Made by a program: the position numbers and the translations under genes. Under the pieces are notes generated by a model. It was not told where the DNA came from. It saw nothing but the letters and a program-made list of their open reading frames with translations, and searched no databases. Shown here piece after piece: positions 26,354 through 34,711 of a DNA stretch of 64,000 bases. This stretch comes from Paratractidigestivibacter faecalis. Its GTDB lineage: Bacteria > Actinomycetota > Coriobacteriia > Coriobacteriales > Atopobiaceae. Location: contig NZ_QSNG01000001.1 of the NCBI RefSeq assembly GCF_003416765.1, forward strand, positions 770,742 to 834,741, given 5' to 3'. How positions within the stretch are numbered: the first letter of the stretch is position 1; the number at the start of each line of letters is the position of its first letter.

Positions 26354-27622
26354 ATGAGAGAGCGACGAATCGAAGGCCTAGTTTCTGAGATGGGCTCTTC
26401 CGGGCTCCTTTCTCGGCTCGGCACTGTGATTCTTGCCGCGGTGCTGGCATCTCTCGTCGTCGCTCAGCTTGGGCTTACCATGACCTCCGTTGTCACGTCT
26501 GCTTGCGCCTCGCTTGCCGTGTCTTGCGTGCTGGTCTACGTGGGTGGACTCAGGCCCGACAGCGCCGCGCCGACGCTCTGCGGTCTGCTGGCGCTTTGTG
26601 CCGTGCTGCCGTCCGAAGGAGCTCGCGATTACGCCGAATTGCTTGGCGTCTCGCTTGCCGTGGGGGTGGCCCTTCTTCTGCTTTCGATTGCTCCGGTAAG
26701 GAACAAGGCGGTCTCGGGCATTCCCGCCCACCTTCGCGTTGGCATGTCTGCGCTTCTGGGAGTCCTCTCGGTCGAGTTTGCCCTCGGGCTCTGCGGTGTG
26801 GTCGCAGTGAACTCAAACGGAGCTCTGGGCCTTGTGGGCATATTTGACCCCGCCTTCGTCGATGCGAGCATCTCTCTGCTGGCGACGGTCATCCTTAGGT
26901 GCTCTGGCGTTCCCGCGGCTGGCATTCTTGGCCTTTGCATCGCAACCTTTGCCGGCATCCCGCTCGGCCTGACCCAGGCTCCCGCCGGGTTCCTCGCGGC
27001 CCCTGACGTCACGTTGATTGCGTCCTCATCCTCGGGTCTCGTGGCCGGGGCGGCCCGTCTTCTCCAGGGCCTATTCTCCGCTCGGTCCCTTGGGCTCATC
27101 CTTTCCCTTGCACTCTGCCTGCTCTCGGCCTCTGACGCGGAGCCCGGGGACGCGTCTGGAAGACGCTCCGGCCAGGTTCTCGGTGCTCTCGGCATGCTGG
27201 CCTCTGCGTTTCTGGGAATACCAATGATCGGACTGGCTGCTGACCAGCCTAAGGAGAGCCGCCGGCGACCCCTCAAGGAGGGGGCGTGCCTGACGGCGTC
27301 TGCCCTGGTGCTGGCCTGTCTGTCCCCGCTTGTGGCTTGCATTCCCGTCTCTGCCGCCTTTGGCCCTCTGCTCGCCTGCTGCCTGCGCCCGATTTCTCGC
27401 GTTGCCTGCATTGACCTCAAGGACCTCGGGACCTCCGTTCCCGTTCTGGCCATGGTGTCTTGCGGGTTGGTCTCAGGAAGCCCTGCCTGGGGCGTTGCTG
27501 CGGGCGTTCTTGTTGACACCTGCATCCGTCTGGGGTCTGGTAAGGTGCGTACCCTGAGCGGCGCCTCTCTTGTCCTTAGCTTGGCTTCGCTCGCGTTTGT
27601 GCTCGTTGCAACGGGTCTCTGA
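26354..27622 (+). CDS. Divergent NCS2/AzgA-type purine permease-like membrane protein
   Basis: A 422-residue protein with about 12 hydrophobic segments. Parts resemble the AzgA/PbuG branch of NCS2 transporters: IPAHLRVGMSALLGVLS, the repeated GIPLGLTQAPAG segment, LVACIPVSAAFGPLL, and the IDLKDLGTSVPVLA region near the end. The canonical N-terminal APGMGLNAF transport motif is not recognisable, so substrate and even transport activity are uncertain. I prefer the ATG at 26354; an in-frame TTG at 26309 directly after dut would add 15 residues. It lies between dut and trxB, in keeping with a nucleobase role. Confidence 0.6.
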   Translation: MRERRIEGLVSEMGSSGLLSRLGTVILAAVLASLVVAQLGLTMTSVVTSACASLAVSCVLVYVGGLRPDSAAPTLCGLLALCAVLPSEGARDYAELLGVSLAVGVALLLLSIAPVRNKAVSGIPAHLRVGMSALLGVLSVEFALGLCGVVAVNSNGALGLVGIFDPAFVDASISLLATVILRCSGVPAAGILGLCIATFAGIPLGLTQAPAGFLAAPDVTLIASSSSGLVAGAARLLQGLFSARSLGLILSLALCLLSASDAEPGDASGRRSGQVLGALGMLASAFLGIPMIGLAADQPKESRRRPLKEGACLTASALVLACLSPLVACIPVSAAFGPLLACCLRPISRVACIDLKDLGTSVPVLAMVSCGLVSGSPAWGVAAGVLVDTCIRLGSGKVRTLSGASLVLSLASLAFVLVATGL

Positions 27623-27676
27623 TTCGTGCCGATTGGGTATGTCTAGCAAGAGACACGCGAGGCAAAGGAGGCTCAT

Positions 27677-28639
27677 ATGAACCCGATTGACGTCTTGGTC
27701 ATTGGCGCTGGACCCGCAGGGCTCACGGCGGCTATCTATGCCAGAAGGTCCCTGCTCGATACGGTCGTTCTTGAGCAAGAGGCCCCTGGCGGCCAGATGC
27801 TTCTGACCCCTGGCATCGAGAACTACCCGGGCTTTGGCAACGTTGCGGGCTACGAGCTCGCCGAACGCATGGAGACCCAGGCAAGAGACCTCGGGGCACG
27901 GTTCCTTTCGGACAGGGCATCTGGCCTCTCCCCAGTGCCTGACGGGCTCATTGACTGCATCCTCGAGTCGGGCCAACGCTTGACGTCGAGGTCGGTCATC
28001 ATTGCCTCCGGAGCCAGCGCAAGAAAGGCTGGCTTTATCAACGAGGCCCAGTTCACGGGACGTGGGGTCTCGTATTGCGCAACCTGCGACGGACTGTTCT
28101 TCAGAAACAAACATGTGTTCGTAGTTGGTGGGGGAGACTCGGCTGTCGTGGAGGCCCTGCACCTGGCGAGGGTGGCGCGATTCGTGACTATGGTGGTCAG
28201 AAAGCCCCATCTTGCCGCCAGCGGGGCTCGCCAACGGGAGGTCCTGGAAGAGCCCAAGATCTCGGTGAGGTTCCAGGCCGTCATTGAGTCCGTAGACGGT
28301 GCCCATTCCGTAGAGACCGTCGCGCTCAGGGACCTCAGGACCGGCCAGACTGAGACGCTCGACTATGGGGACGAGGGCTGCGGCGTCTTTGTCGCTGTGG
28401 GCAGAAAGCCCTCCACCGAGTTTCTGTCGAAGGACCTCGGCATCCTTGACGAGCAAGGTCACGTCGTCACGGACCATCACATGAGAACCGCCGTGCCCGG
28501 CGTCTTTGCCGCGGGTGACGTCAGGGCCAAGTCCATGAGACAGGTGGTGACCGCCTGCTCGGACGGTGCCATTGCGGCAGAGAGCGCCTCCTCGTATCTG
28601 GCCAATCCGCAAAGCTTCCAAACGATAAAGCCGCGATAA
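27677..28639 (+). CDS. trxB: Thioredoxin reductase-like flavoprotein
   Basis: A 320-residue FAD/pyridine-nucleotide disulfide reductase. It has an N-terminal FAD fold GAGPAGLTAA (10-19), the redox pair C134-A-T-C137 (YCATCDG) and a C-terminal FAD motif GVFAAGDV. The NAD(P)H loop begins GGGDSA (151-156), but the usual HRRxxxR 2'-phosphate motif reads VRKPHLA (174-180), so NADPH preference is doubtful. The RBS is AAAGGAGG. No thioredoxin gene is nearby. It may be a true TrxB with changed cofactor use or a TrxB-like enzyme with another donor. Confidence 0.85.
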   Translation: MNPIDVLVIGAGPAGLTAAIYARRSLLDTVVLEQEAPGGQMLLTPGIENYPGFGNVAGYELAERMETQARDLGARFLSDRASGLSPVPDGLIDCILESGQRLTSRSVIIASGASARKAGFINEAQFTGRGVSYCATCDGLFFRNKHVFVVGGGDSAVVEALHLARVARFVTMVVRKPHLAASGARQREVLEEPKISVRFQAVIESVDGAHSVETVALRDLRTGQTETLDYGDEGCGVFVAVGRKPSTEFLSKDLGILDEQGHVVTDHHMRTAVPGVFAAGDVRAKSMRQVVTACSDGAIAAESASSYLANPQSFQTIKPR

Positions 28640-28718
28640 TATATCTTATGTAAAGTAGAGATTCTAAGCCATTCTGACGGAGCCCAAATCTTCCCAATCA
28701 GTGACTCTGAATCTGAAC

Positions 28719-30317
28719 CTAGACCCTCTGCTCGCTCATCAACCCCACCTTGAGCATGACGTCGTCCTCGAATTCGGAGTCCATGATGAGCAGAAGCCCG
28801 TCTAGCGCGAGCAGGCGTGTCTCGCCGTTGGGTACGATCTCTTGTCCCGTGCGGTCAATGGTCACGATGCGCGTCCCGTCAGGCCAGGGCACCTCGCTCA
28901 CGCGCATCCCCTCGAGCCTTGAGCCGGAGCCAACGTAGACGGTCTTCAGAACCTTCTCTCCCGGCTCGCCGTTGAGCGAGGGATCGTCGGGCGTCACGCC
29001 AAGGAGGTCGGCAAGGAGGTGCTCGTAGTACGGGTCCACTCGCAGCAGGTTTGCGACGACGTACGCCAGGATGGAGACGATGGTCACGGAGAGCAGCGCG
29101 TCGAGTGAGCCCGTCAGCTCAAAGACCAGCACCACGGCCGTGACCGGAGCGCGCACGGCTCCCGAGAAGAGCCCGGCGATGCCCAGCGCTATGAAGTTTG
29201 GCAGGTATGCGTCGGTCAGGCCCGTCGCGGCAGAAGCGCCAAGGCCGAAGATGGCCCCGATGAGACCGCCCATGACCACCATCGGAAACAGCGTCCCGCC
29301 GGGGGCGCTCGAGCCAAATGCAAGCGTGGTCATCAGGTACTTTCCCGCAAGTAGGGCAAACATCGTCGCGAGCGTGAGCGTACGGGGCGCCATGAGCTTC
29401 TCCACGATGGCGTCGCCGCCGCACATGAGGTCTGGGAAGGCAAAGGCGCAGACTCCGGCTAGGGCAAACGGTACGGCAAGCTTCCACTGGGCAGCCCGGC
29501 CACCCAGCCGGTTGTAGAGCGCCTTGCAGGCAAACATACCGCGGTTGTGGAGCGCACCCAGCAGACCGCAGGCAAGGCCGAGGAGCACCACGGTGGCGTA
29601 GTCGGCGTGCGGAAGGTTTGCCGCAAAGGCGAGGCTAATGACCGGCCTGATGCCAAGGACCTGCGAGACCAGGAAGTCCGCCACCACAGAAGACGTCATG
29701 ACGGAGATTATGAGTGGTGCAGTGAATTCCTTGTGGATTTCCTCGATGGCAAAGAGAACCCCCGTGAGGGGTGCGTGAAAGGCCGCGGACATGCCTGCTG
29801 CGGCTCCGCAGGTCACGAGCAGACGCTCTTCTCCCCTCTTGCGATGCAGGATGCGAGAGACGGCCTTTCCGGACATGCCACCGAGCTGGACCGAAGGACC
29901 CTCTCGGCCCATGGAGAGACCGGCAAATGTGAGCAATGTGCCCTCGCAGAATTTGGCGAGAACGACGCGGTGCCAGGGCATGTCCATGCGTCCCATGACC
30001 TCTGCGTCTACCTGGGGAATCCCGCTGCCTGACGTGGCAGGCTCCCAGCGCATCAGCGCCCGCACCACAAGGAGGATGCCAAGAAGGGCCACAGCCCAGG
30101 CGGCCATGAGCGGGGCGTTGCCCGCTGCGGCGCCCGTGACATGCCTGAGCAGCCTCTCGGCGGCCGAGAGCGAGAGGCGGTAGAGCGTCACCACTCCCCC
30201 GCCGATGAGCCCGACGAGGGCTCCCTCGCCGACCAGGTTTACCTGGAACCTGCGAGAGAGCCTGCGCCCGACCTGGCTGTCTGAACCTGTGCCCTTCTGA
30301 GACGAAATGCCGTCCAA
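28719..30317 (-). CDS. ClC family chloride channel/H+ antiporter with C-terminal TrkA-C domain
   Basis: A 532-residue ClC protein. The selectivity motifs are GSGIP, GREGPS with the gating glutamate, and GGTLFP in place of GxFxP. About ten or more hydrophobic helices precede a cytoplasmic TrkA-C (RCK_C)-like domain from about 445. Bacterial ClCs exchange chloride or fluoride for protons; the GREGP glutamate favours ordinary chloride-type transport over the F- clade. It is the last gene of the minus-strand block, seven bases after the NlpC/P60 gene. It is convergent with trxB. Confidence 0.9.
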   Translation of the reverse strand: MDGISSQKGTGSDSQVGRRLSRRFQVNLVGEGALVGLIGGGVVTLYRLSLSAAERLLRHVTGAAAGNAPLMAAWAVALLGILLVVRALMRWEPATSGSGIPQVDAEVMGRMDMPWHRVVLAKFCEGTLLTFAGLSMGREGPSVQLGGMSGKAVSRILHRKRGEERLLVTCGAAAGMSAAFHAPLTGVLFAIEEIHKEFTAPLIISVMTSSVVADFLVSQVLGIRPVISLAFAANLPHADYATVVLLGLACGLLGALHNRGMFACKALYNRLGGRAAQWKLAVPFALAGVCAFAFPDLMCGGDAIVEKLMAPRTLTLATMFALLAGKYLMTTLAFGSSAPGGTLFPMVVMGGLIGAIFGLGASAATGLTDAYLPNFIALGIAGLFSGAVRAPVTAVVLVFELTGSLDALLSVTIVSILAYVVANLLRVDPYYEHLLADLLGVTPDDPSLNGEPGEKVLKTVYVGSGSRLEGMRVSEVPWPDGTRIVTIDRTGQEIVPNGETRLLALDGLLLIMDSEFEDDVMLKVGLMSEQRV

Positions 30318-30323
30318 CGTCTG

Positions 30324-31565
30324 TCAGCCTCCGAAGCCACCGCCGATGCAGGCGTACACGTTGGCGTAGCAGACGTACTTGCCCGGTACGGGTGCGTGAA
30401 TCATGGTGCTGCCACCCGCGTAGATGGCGACGTGGCCCGGCGAGCAGAAGATCACGTCGCCGACGGCGAGGACGTCCTGGTAGTTGGAGAGGCTGCAGCT
30501 CTTCCAGTTGCCGCGCCCCTTGATGTAGCTCATGAGGCCGCCCACAGTGGTGGCGTACGGCAGAGAGTAGCCGGCGAGGTGGTAGGCCGTGGCAACGAGG
30601 CCGCAGCAGTCAAAGCCGTCGGCGTTGGGGCCGTAGTTGACTCCCTGGTAGTAGCTCTTGTACGGGTAGCCGAGGAATTGCGCCGCGCATGAGACGATTC
30701 CCGGGTGGGCGGTTCCCTTGGAGGGCGCGGAGCTGCCGGTTTCGCCGGAGCCGCCGCCCGTGGAAGGCGCGCTCTCCTCGTGCGAGGGGGCGTTTCCGGC
30801 GTTGGTGGCGTTGTCGGTGTTTGCCACGCCGCCGTTGTTCTGGGCGGCGTTGGTGTTCTCGACCGTGCTGACGGCGTTGGAGATGCCACCGGCAGCTGCG
30901 CCATGGGAGGCCTGCTCGGCCTGACGGGCCGCCTCCTCGGCAGCCTCCTTCGCGAGCGTCTCCTGAACCTGGGAGTCGAGGGAGTTGTAGTAGCTCTGCG
31001 CACGCTCGACCTCGGACTCGTAGCTGCTGAGGTTCTGCTGCGCCTCCGCGGCCTGGGCCTCCTGCTCGCTCTGCTGGCTCTCGAGATCGCTCATCTGCTG
31101 CTGGAGCTGCTCGGTCAGGGAGCGCACCTCGTCGATGGCGTTGGCGTCGGAGTCGTTGACCTTGTCGAGGTAGTAGACGCGACTGACCAGGTCCTCGACG
31201 TTGGTGGAGCCCAGGATGACGTCAAGCGCGCTCTCGGAGCCGCCCTTGTAGGCGCTCCTCATACGGTCGGAGAGGACTCCCCTCTTCTGCGTAAGCTCCG
31301 CGGACGTGGCGTCTATCTTCTCCTGGGTCTCGGTCACCTGGGAGCGGGTGGCCTCGAGTGCCTCCGACGTTGTGGAGAGGGCGTTCTGCAGCGTGGCGAG
31401 CTGATCGCCCATGGACTCCAGGTCCGCCCTTGCCTGGTCAAGCTGGGCCTGGAGCTGCGTGGAGCTTGGGTCTGCCCAGGCCGGGGTGGACAGAAGGCCC
31501 GCCCAAGTGGCCGCCATGCCGGCGGTGGCGAGAAGGGCCCGTCTGCTCAGGTTCTTGTTGGTCAT
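30324..31565 (-). CDS. NlpC/P60 peptidoglycan hydrolase, Tat-type signal
   Basis: A 413-residue secreted protein. The signal contains twin arginines, LSRRALLATAG (6-16), and ends at AWA-D (about 30-32), suggesting Tat export. Residues about 33-220 form a long coiled coil of the PcsB/CwlO kind, with the ILGSTNVEDLVSRVYYLDKV segment. A Gly/Ser/Thr/Asn-rich linker leads to a C-terminal NlpC/P60 domain with catalytic Cys in FDCCGLV and His in GHVAIYAG. Such proteins cleave stem peptides at division and are usually controlled by FtsEX. The paralog at 31597 lies directly upstream. Confidence 0.88.
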   Translation of the reverse strand: MTNKNLSRRALLATAGMAATWAGLLSTPAWADPSSTQLQAQLDQARADLESMGDQLATLQNALSTTSEALEATRSQVTETQEKIDATSAELTQKRGVLSDRMRSAYKGGSESALDVILGSTNVEDLVSRVYYLDKVNDSDANAIDEVRSLTEQLQQQMSDLESQQSEQEAQAAEAQQNLSSYESEVERAQSYYNSLDSQVQETLAKEAAEEAARQAEQASHGAAAGGISNAVSTVENTNAAQNNGGVANTDNATNAGNAPSHEESAPSTGGGSGETGSSAPSKGTAHPGIVSCAAQFLGYPYKSYYQGVNYGPNADGFDCCGLVATAYHLAGYSLPYATTVGGLMSYIKGRGNWKSCSLSNYQDVLAVGDVIFCSPGHVAIYAGGSTMIHAPVPGKYVCYANVYACIGGGFGG

Positions 31566-31596
31566 GCGATAAGCACTGCCTAGTCTCTTGGGTTGC

Positions 31597-32793
31597 CTAG
31601 TAGGGGCCGCCGCCGACGAAGGACCAGATCTTGTCCTTGACGACGCCGCGGCTGGGGTTGGCGGCGTGGATGTACTCGCCGTTGCCGACGTAGACGCCCA
31701 CGTGGCCGCCGTTGGCGTACGGGAAGACGAGGTCTCCCACGGAGAGCTCGTCGATGGAGGTCTTCCAGTTGCCGGAGGCGCGGACGCCGTTCATCATGGC
31801 CGAGGCGCTGTGGCCGTACTTCCAGCCGTAGATGTAGCAGATGAGGCCGGAGCAGTCGAAGCTGCTGGGGCCGGCGGCGGCGTAGACGTAGGGGCATCCG
31901 AGCGCCGCGTAGGCCGCGGCAACGCCGCCGCCCTGGGGGACGCTCGCGCCGGACCCGGAGCTGGGGCCGCCGCCCGTGGTGCCGCCAGAGGTCGTGCCGC
32001 CGGTGGAGCTCCCGGTGGTGCCGGTCTGACCGCCAGTGGTGCCGCCCTGCTGCTGGTTGCCCGCCGAGGTGCCGTTCTCCTTCTGGCCGGACGTCGTGGA
32101 GCCCTGGGAGGTCTGCGAGTTCTGGATTGCCTCAACCGCGGTGGAGACGTTTGTGGTTTGGTTGGCCTCGGCAGCGCGGGCTGCCTCCTCGGCAAGCTGG
32201 GCCTTGACCTGGGCGTCCAGGGAGTCGTAGTAGGTCTGGGCCTCGTTCACCTTGGCCTGGTAGGCGTCAACCTCGCCCTGCATGTCCTCGACGGCGCGCT
32301 GCTGGCTTGCCTGCGTGTCCTCGAGCTCGCCCTTCTCGGCCTCAAGGCGCTGCTCGGTGCCCAGGACCTCGGAGATGGTCTGCGCCTGCTGGCGAGAGAT
32401 GCGATCGAGGTAGTAGACGCGGCTGACCAGGTCCTCGACGCTCGTGGAGCCGAGGACGACGTCGATGACGCTCTGGGAGCCCTGCTTGTACGTCGACCTC
32501 ATGCCGTCACCCAACTGGGACTTGAGGTCCCCAAGCTGGGCCGTGGTCTCGTCAATCTGTGCCTGCTTGTCGGTGATGGCGACGGCGGTGCTCTCCAGGG
32601 AGTCCGTTGCCTCCTGCAGCTGGCTCTGCATGGTCGCGAGCTCTGCGCCGAGCGACTCGAGCTGTGCTGCGGCAGCGGAGAGGTCGTCGGCGGGGTCTGC
32701 GATGGCAGGCGTCGCGGGAAGGGCCGCGAGGGCGCACGTTCCCGTCAGGGCAAGGGCGAGCCCCGCCGAGATGACACGATGCCTGAAGTTCAT
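31597..32793 (-). CDS. NlpC/P60 peptidoglycan hydrolase, Sec-type signal
   Basis: A 398-residue paralog of the next gene. The signal peptide is Sec-like (MNFRHRVISAGLALALTG...), cleaved near AIA-D (about 33). A coiled coil (about 35-230) contains VVLGSTSVEDLVSRVYYLDR, nearly the same as in the paralog. A Gly/Thr/Ser-rich linker (about 245-290) precedes the NlpC/P60 domain with Cys in FDCSGLI and His in GGHVGVYVG. It ends in GGGPY. It has its own upstream region with two large palindromes (32824-32890), so it probably starts the hydrolase transcript. Confidence 0.9.
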   Translation of the reverse strand: MNFRHRVISAGLALALTGTCALAALPATPAIADPADDLSAAAAQLESLGAELATMQSQLQEATDSLESTAVAITDKQAQIDETTAQLGDLKSQLGDGMRSTYKQGSQSVIDVVLGSTSVEDLVSRVYYLDRISRQQAQTISEVLGTEQRLEAEKGELEDTQASQQRAVEDMQGEVDAYQAKVNEAQTYYDSLDAQVKAQLAEEAARAAEANQTTNVSTAVEAIQNSQTSQGSTTSGQKENGTSAGNQQQGGTTGGQTGTTGSSTGGTTSGGTTGGGPSSGSGASVPQGGGVAAAYAALGCPYVYAAAGPSSFDCSGLICYIYGWKYGHSASAMMNGVRASGNWKTSIDELSVGDLVFPYANGGHVGVYVGNGEYIHAANPSRGVVKDKIWSFVGGGPY

Positions 32794-32823
32794 GAGACGT
32801 TCCTTTCGGCCTATGTCTCAGCA

Positions 32824-32890
32824 TGGGACGCTTGTCCCAGTGCGCTTTCATACAAAGCCACGTTACCACAGACGTGGGAACGTGGTCCCA
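32824..32890. repeat. Twin 16-bp palindromes upstream of the NlpC/P60 pair
   Basis: TGGGACGCTTGTCCCA (32824-32839) and TGGGAACGTGGTCCCA (32875-32890) share the form TGGGA-N6-TCCCA with centres 51 bases apart, about five helical turns. They lie between the apt stop and the hydrolase start and have no T-tract, so they look more like paired operators than terminators. Another short inverted pair, CCACGT/ACGTGG, is at 32858-32877. Confidence 0.55.
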
Positions 32891-32922
32891 GGTGCTCAGT
32901 ATCAACGCAAATGCAGCGCAGG

Positions 32923-33459
32923 TCACGCAACCTGAACGAGACTGTAGAAGTCCACGGAGGGGTACTTCTCGGCAAGGGCCTCGCGCGGCTTCAGGAAGGC
33001 GAGCTCGAGGATGAACCCAAAGCCGGCGACGGTGGCGCCGCTCCTCTCGACAAGGCGGGCCGTCGCAAGGGAGGTGCCGCTGGTGGCCACGAGGTCGTCG
33101 ACGACAAGGACCCTGTCGTCGGGCGCGAGGGCGTCGACGTGCATCTCGAGCTCGTCGGTTCCGTACTCCAGGGAGTAGGTCTCCGAGAAGGTCTCGCGCG
33201 GCAGCTTGCCGGGCTTGCGGGCGGGCACGAAGCCGGCACCGAGCTCGAGCGCCACGGGGGCGCCCAGCATGAAGCCGCGGGCCTCAGCGCCGACGACCTT
33301 GGTGATGCCGGCGTCCCTGAAGTGGTCGGCGATGTCCTTTACCAGGGCCTGGAAGGCCTCGGCGTCGCTGAACAGCGGCGTGATGTCCTTGAAGATGACG
33401 CCGGGCTCGGGGTAGTCCGGAATGCTCACGACCTTGCTCTCGTAGTCATAGCCTGACAT
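32923..33459 (-). CDS. apt: Adenine phosphoribosyltransferase
   Basis: A 178-residue purine-salvage enzyme that makes AMP from adenine and PRPP. PRPP-binding motif VLVVDDLVATSGTS is present, as are the APRT features IPDYPEPGVIFKDITPL at the N-terminus and EARGFMLGAPVA. The start ATG follows GAAGGGAAC. It follows the MerR gene after a 41-base gap. Confidence 0.96.
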   Translation of the reverse strand: MSGYDYESKVVSIPDYPEPGVIFKDITPLFSDAEAFQALVKDIADHFRDAGITKVVGAEARGFMLGAPVALELGAGFVPARKPGKLPRETFSETYSLEYGTDELEMHVDALAPDDRVLVVDDLVATSGTSLATARLVERSGATVAGFGFILELAFLKPREALAEKYPSVDFYSLVQVA

Positions 33460-33500
33460 GGGGGTGGTTCCCTTCGACTGGTTTGTGCTGCAAAGCGATG

Positions 33501-34232
33501 CTAGCCCTGGAGGTCCTTGAAGGACTCCCTCACTCTGCGGGAGACGAGCTCGTCCCTCACTGAGTCGGTAAGCGCGAGGATGCGCTGAAACGCCTGGTCA
33601 AACTGGTGGCGGGTCTCGTCGTCGGCCTCGCGCGCGACGCCGCCCTTCTTGGCAAAGACCATGAGCGCCTGCTCGAACATGGCAGACTCCCTGTTGGCCG
33701 CGATGACGTACTGGCGCAGGTTCTTGGGGCCGATGCCAAAGTGGCGGAGCTCGTCGCAGACGCGGATGAGCGGGAAGTCGTGGCCGTCGACGAGGTCCCT
33801 GCCGGCGGGCGACTTGCGCAGGTCTATGACGCCCGCCTCCGAGAGTTGCCGCACGAACGAGACCTGGACGCCCAGGAGCTCGGGCATGCGGTCAATGGGG
33901 TGCAGGCGCTCGGCGACCTTCTCGTCATCCACGGTCAGAAGGAGGGTCTCCGTGCCAAGCACGTCGGCCGAGGGAGCCTGCCCGGAGTCGACGCGGTCCA
34001 GCTCCTCCTTGATGACCGAGAGGGGCAGGAAGCGGTTCTTCTGCAGGTAGAGAATGGTCTCGAGGCGCCGGACGTCCCTCTGCGAGTACAGGCGGTAGCC
34101 ACCGGGCGTCCTCGAGGGGTTCAGGAGCCCCTCGTCCTGGAGGTAGCGCACCTTTGAGACGGACAGGTCCGGGTACTGGGCCTGTAGCTTCTTGACGACC
34201 TTGCCGATTGTCAGGTAGCTGGCGTCGGCCAT
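33501..34232 (-). CDS. MerR family regulator, FtsR-like (Rv1828 type)
   Basis: A 243-residue regulator. The N-terminal MerR winged helix is YLTIGKVVKKLQ... with SKVRYLQDEGLLNPSRTPGGYRLYS (about 6-55). The C-terminal domain (about 120-240) lacks the cysteine sensor sites of metal-responsive MerR proteins. Its partner is the FHA gene five bases upstream; the same FHA-MerR pair exists as GarA-Rv1828 in Mycobacterium and OdhI-FtsR in Corynebacterium, where FtsR activates ftsZ. The family assignment rests on this context and the similar length. Confidence 0.8.
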   Translation of the reverse strand: MADASYLTIGKVVKKLQAQYPDLSVSKVRYLQDEGLLNPSRTPGGYRLYSQRDVRRLETILYLQKNRFLPLSVIKEELDRVDSGQAPSADVLGTETLLLTVDDEKVAERLHPIDRMPELLGVQVSFVRQLSEAGVIDLRKSPAGRDLVDGHDFPLIRVCDELRHFGIGPKNLRQYVIAANRESAMFEQALMVFAKKGGVAREADDETRHQFDQAFQRILALTDSVRDELVSRRVRESFKDLQG

Positions 34233-34237
34233 GGCGG

Positions 34238-34669
34238 CTAGGCCTCGGTCTGGATCCTGCGCGGGCGCGCGTTGGTGTGGAACACCATGCGGAAGGTGCC
34301 GATCTGGACCGTTGAGCCGTCCCTCAGGCTGGCGCGGGAGACGATGGCGCCGTCAACCCAGGTTCCGTTGAGGGAGCGCAGGTCCTCGATGGTGACGAGA
34401 CCGGCGGAGACGTTGGTGAGGTCCATCTTGGCGTGGCGGCGCGAGACCGTCATGTCGTTGAGGAAGACGCTGTTCTTTGGGTCCCGGCCAAGGGTGATCT
34501 CGGCCTGGTCAAGCTCGAAGGTCTGGCCAATCTGGGGACCCTTGACGATGGTGAGCGTGGGGTTGGCCGGCTTCTGCTGGGCCATGAGGTCCGGCACCGT
34601 GGCGTCTGCCGCGGGCATGCGAAAGATCTCGGTGGCGCCGGGGTTCTGGTTGGTCTCTTCGGTCTGCAT
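34238..34669 (-). CDS. FHA domain protein, GarA/OdhI-like
   Basis: A 143-residue protein with one forkhead-associated domain (about 38-135). The phosphothreonine-binding residues are present: G61-R62, S76-R77-R78-H79 and N101-G102. The first ~37 residues are a flexible tail with threonines at 3, 6, 13 and 24; in GarA/OdhI such a tail is phosphorylated by Ser/Thr kinases and then self-bound, switching off control of 2-oxoglutarate metabolism. The exact ETTS motif is not present. No kinase gene is in the window. Confidence 0.82.
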   Translation of the reverse strand: MQTEETNQNPGATEIFRMPAADATVPDLMAQQKPANPTLTIVKGPQIGQTFELDQAEITLGRDPKNSVFLNDMTVSRRHAKMDLTNVSAGLVTIEDLRSLNGTWVDGAIVSRASLRDGSTVQIGTFRMVFHTNARPRRIQTEA

Positions 34670-34711
34670 GTGGTTCTCCCCTCGCGTTTTCAGTCGGTAT
34701 CCATCATAGCG

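Noticed and set aside
32824-32890. Terminator of apt
   Set aside because: Neither palindrome is followed by a T-tract on the minus strand; an operator role fits better.
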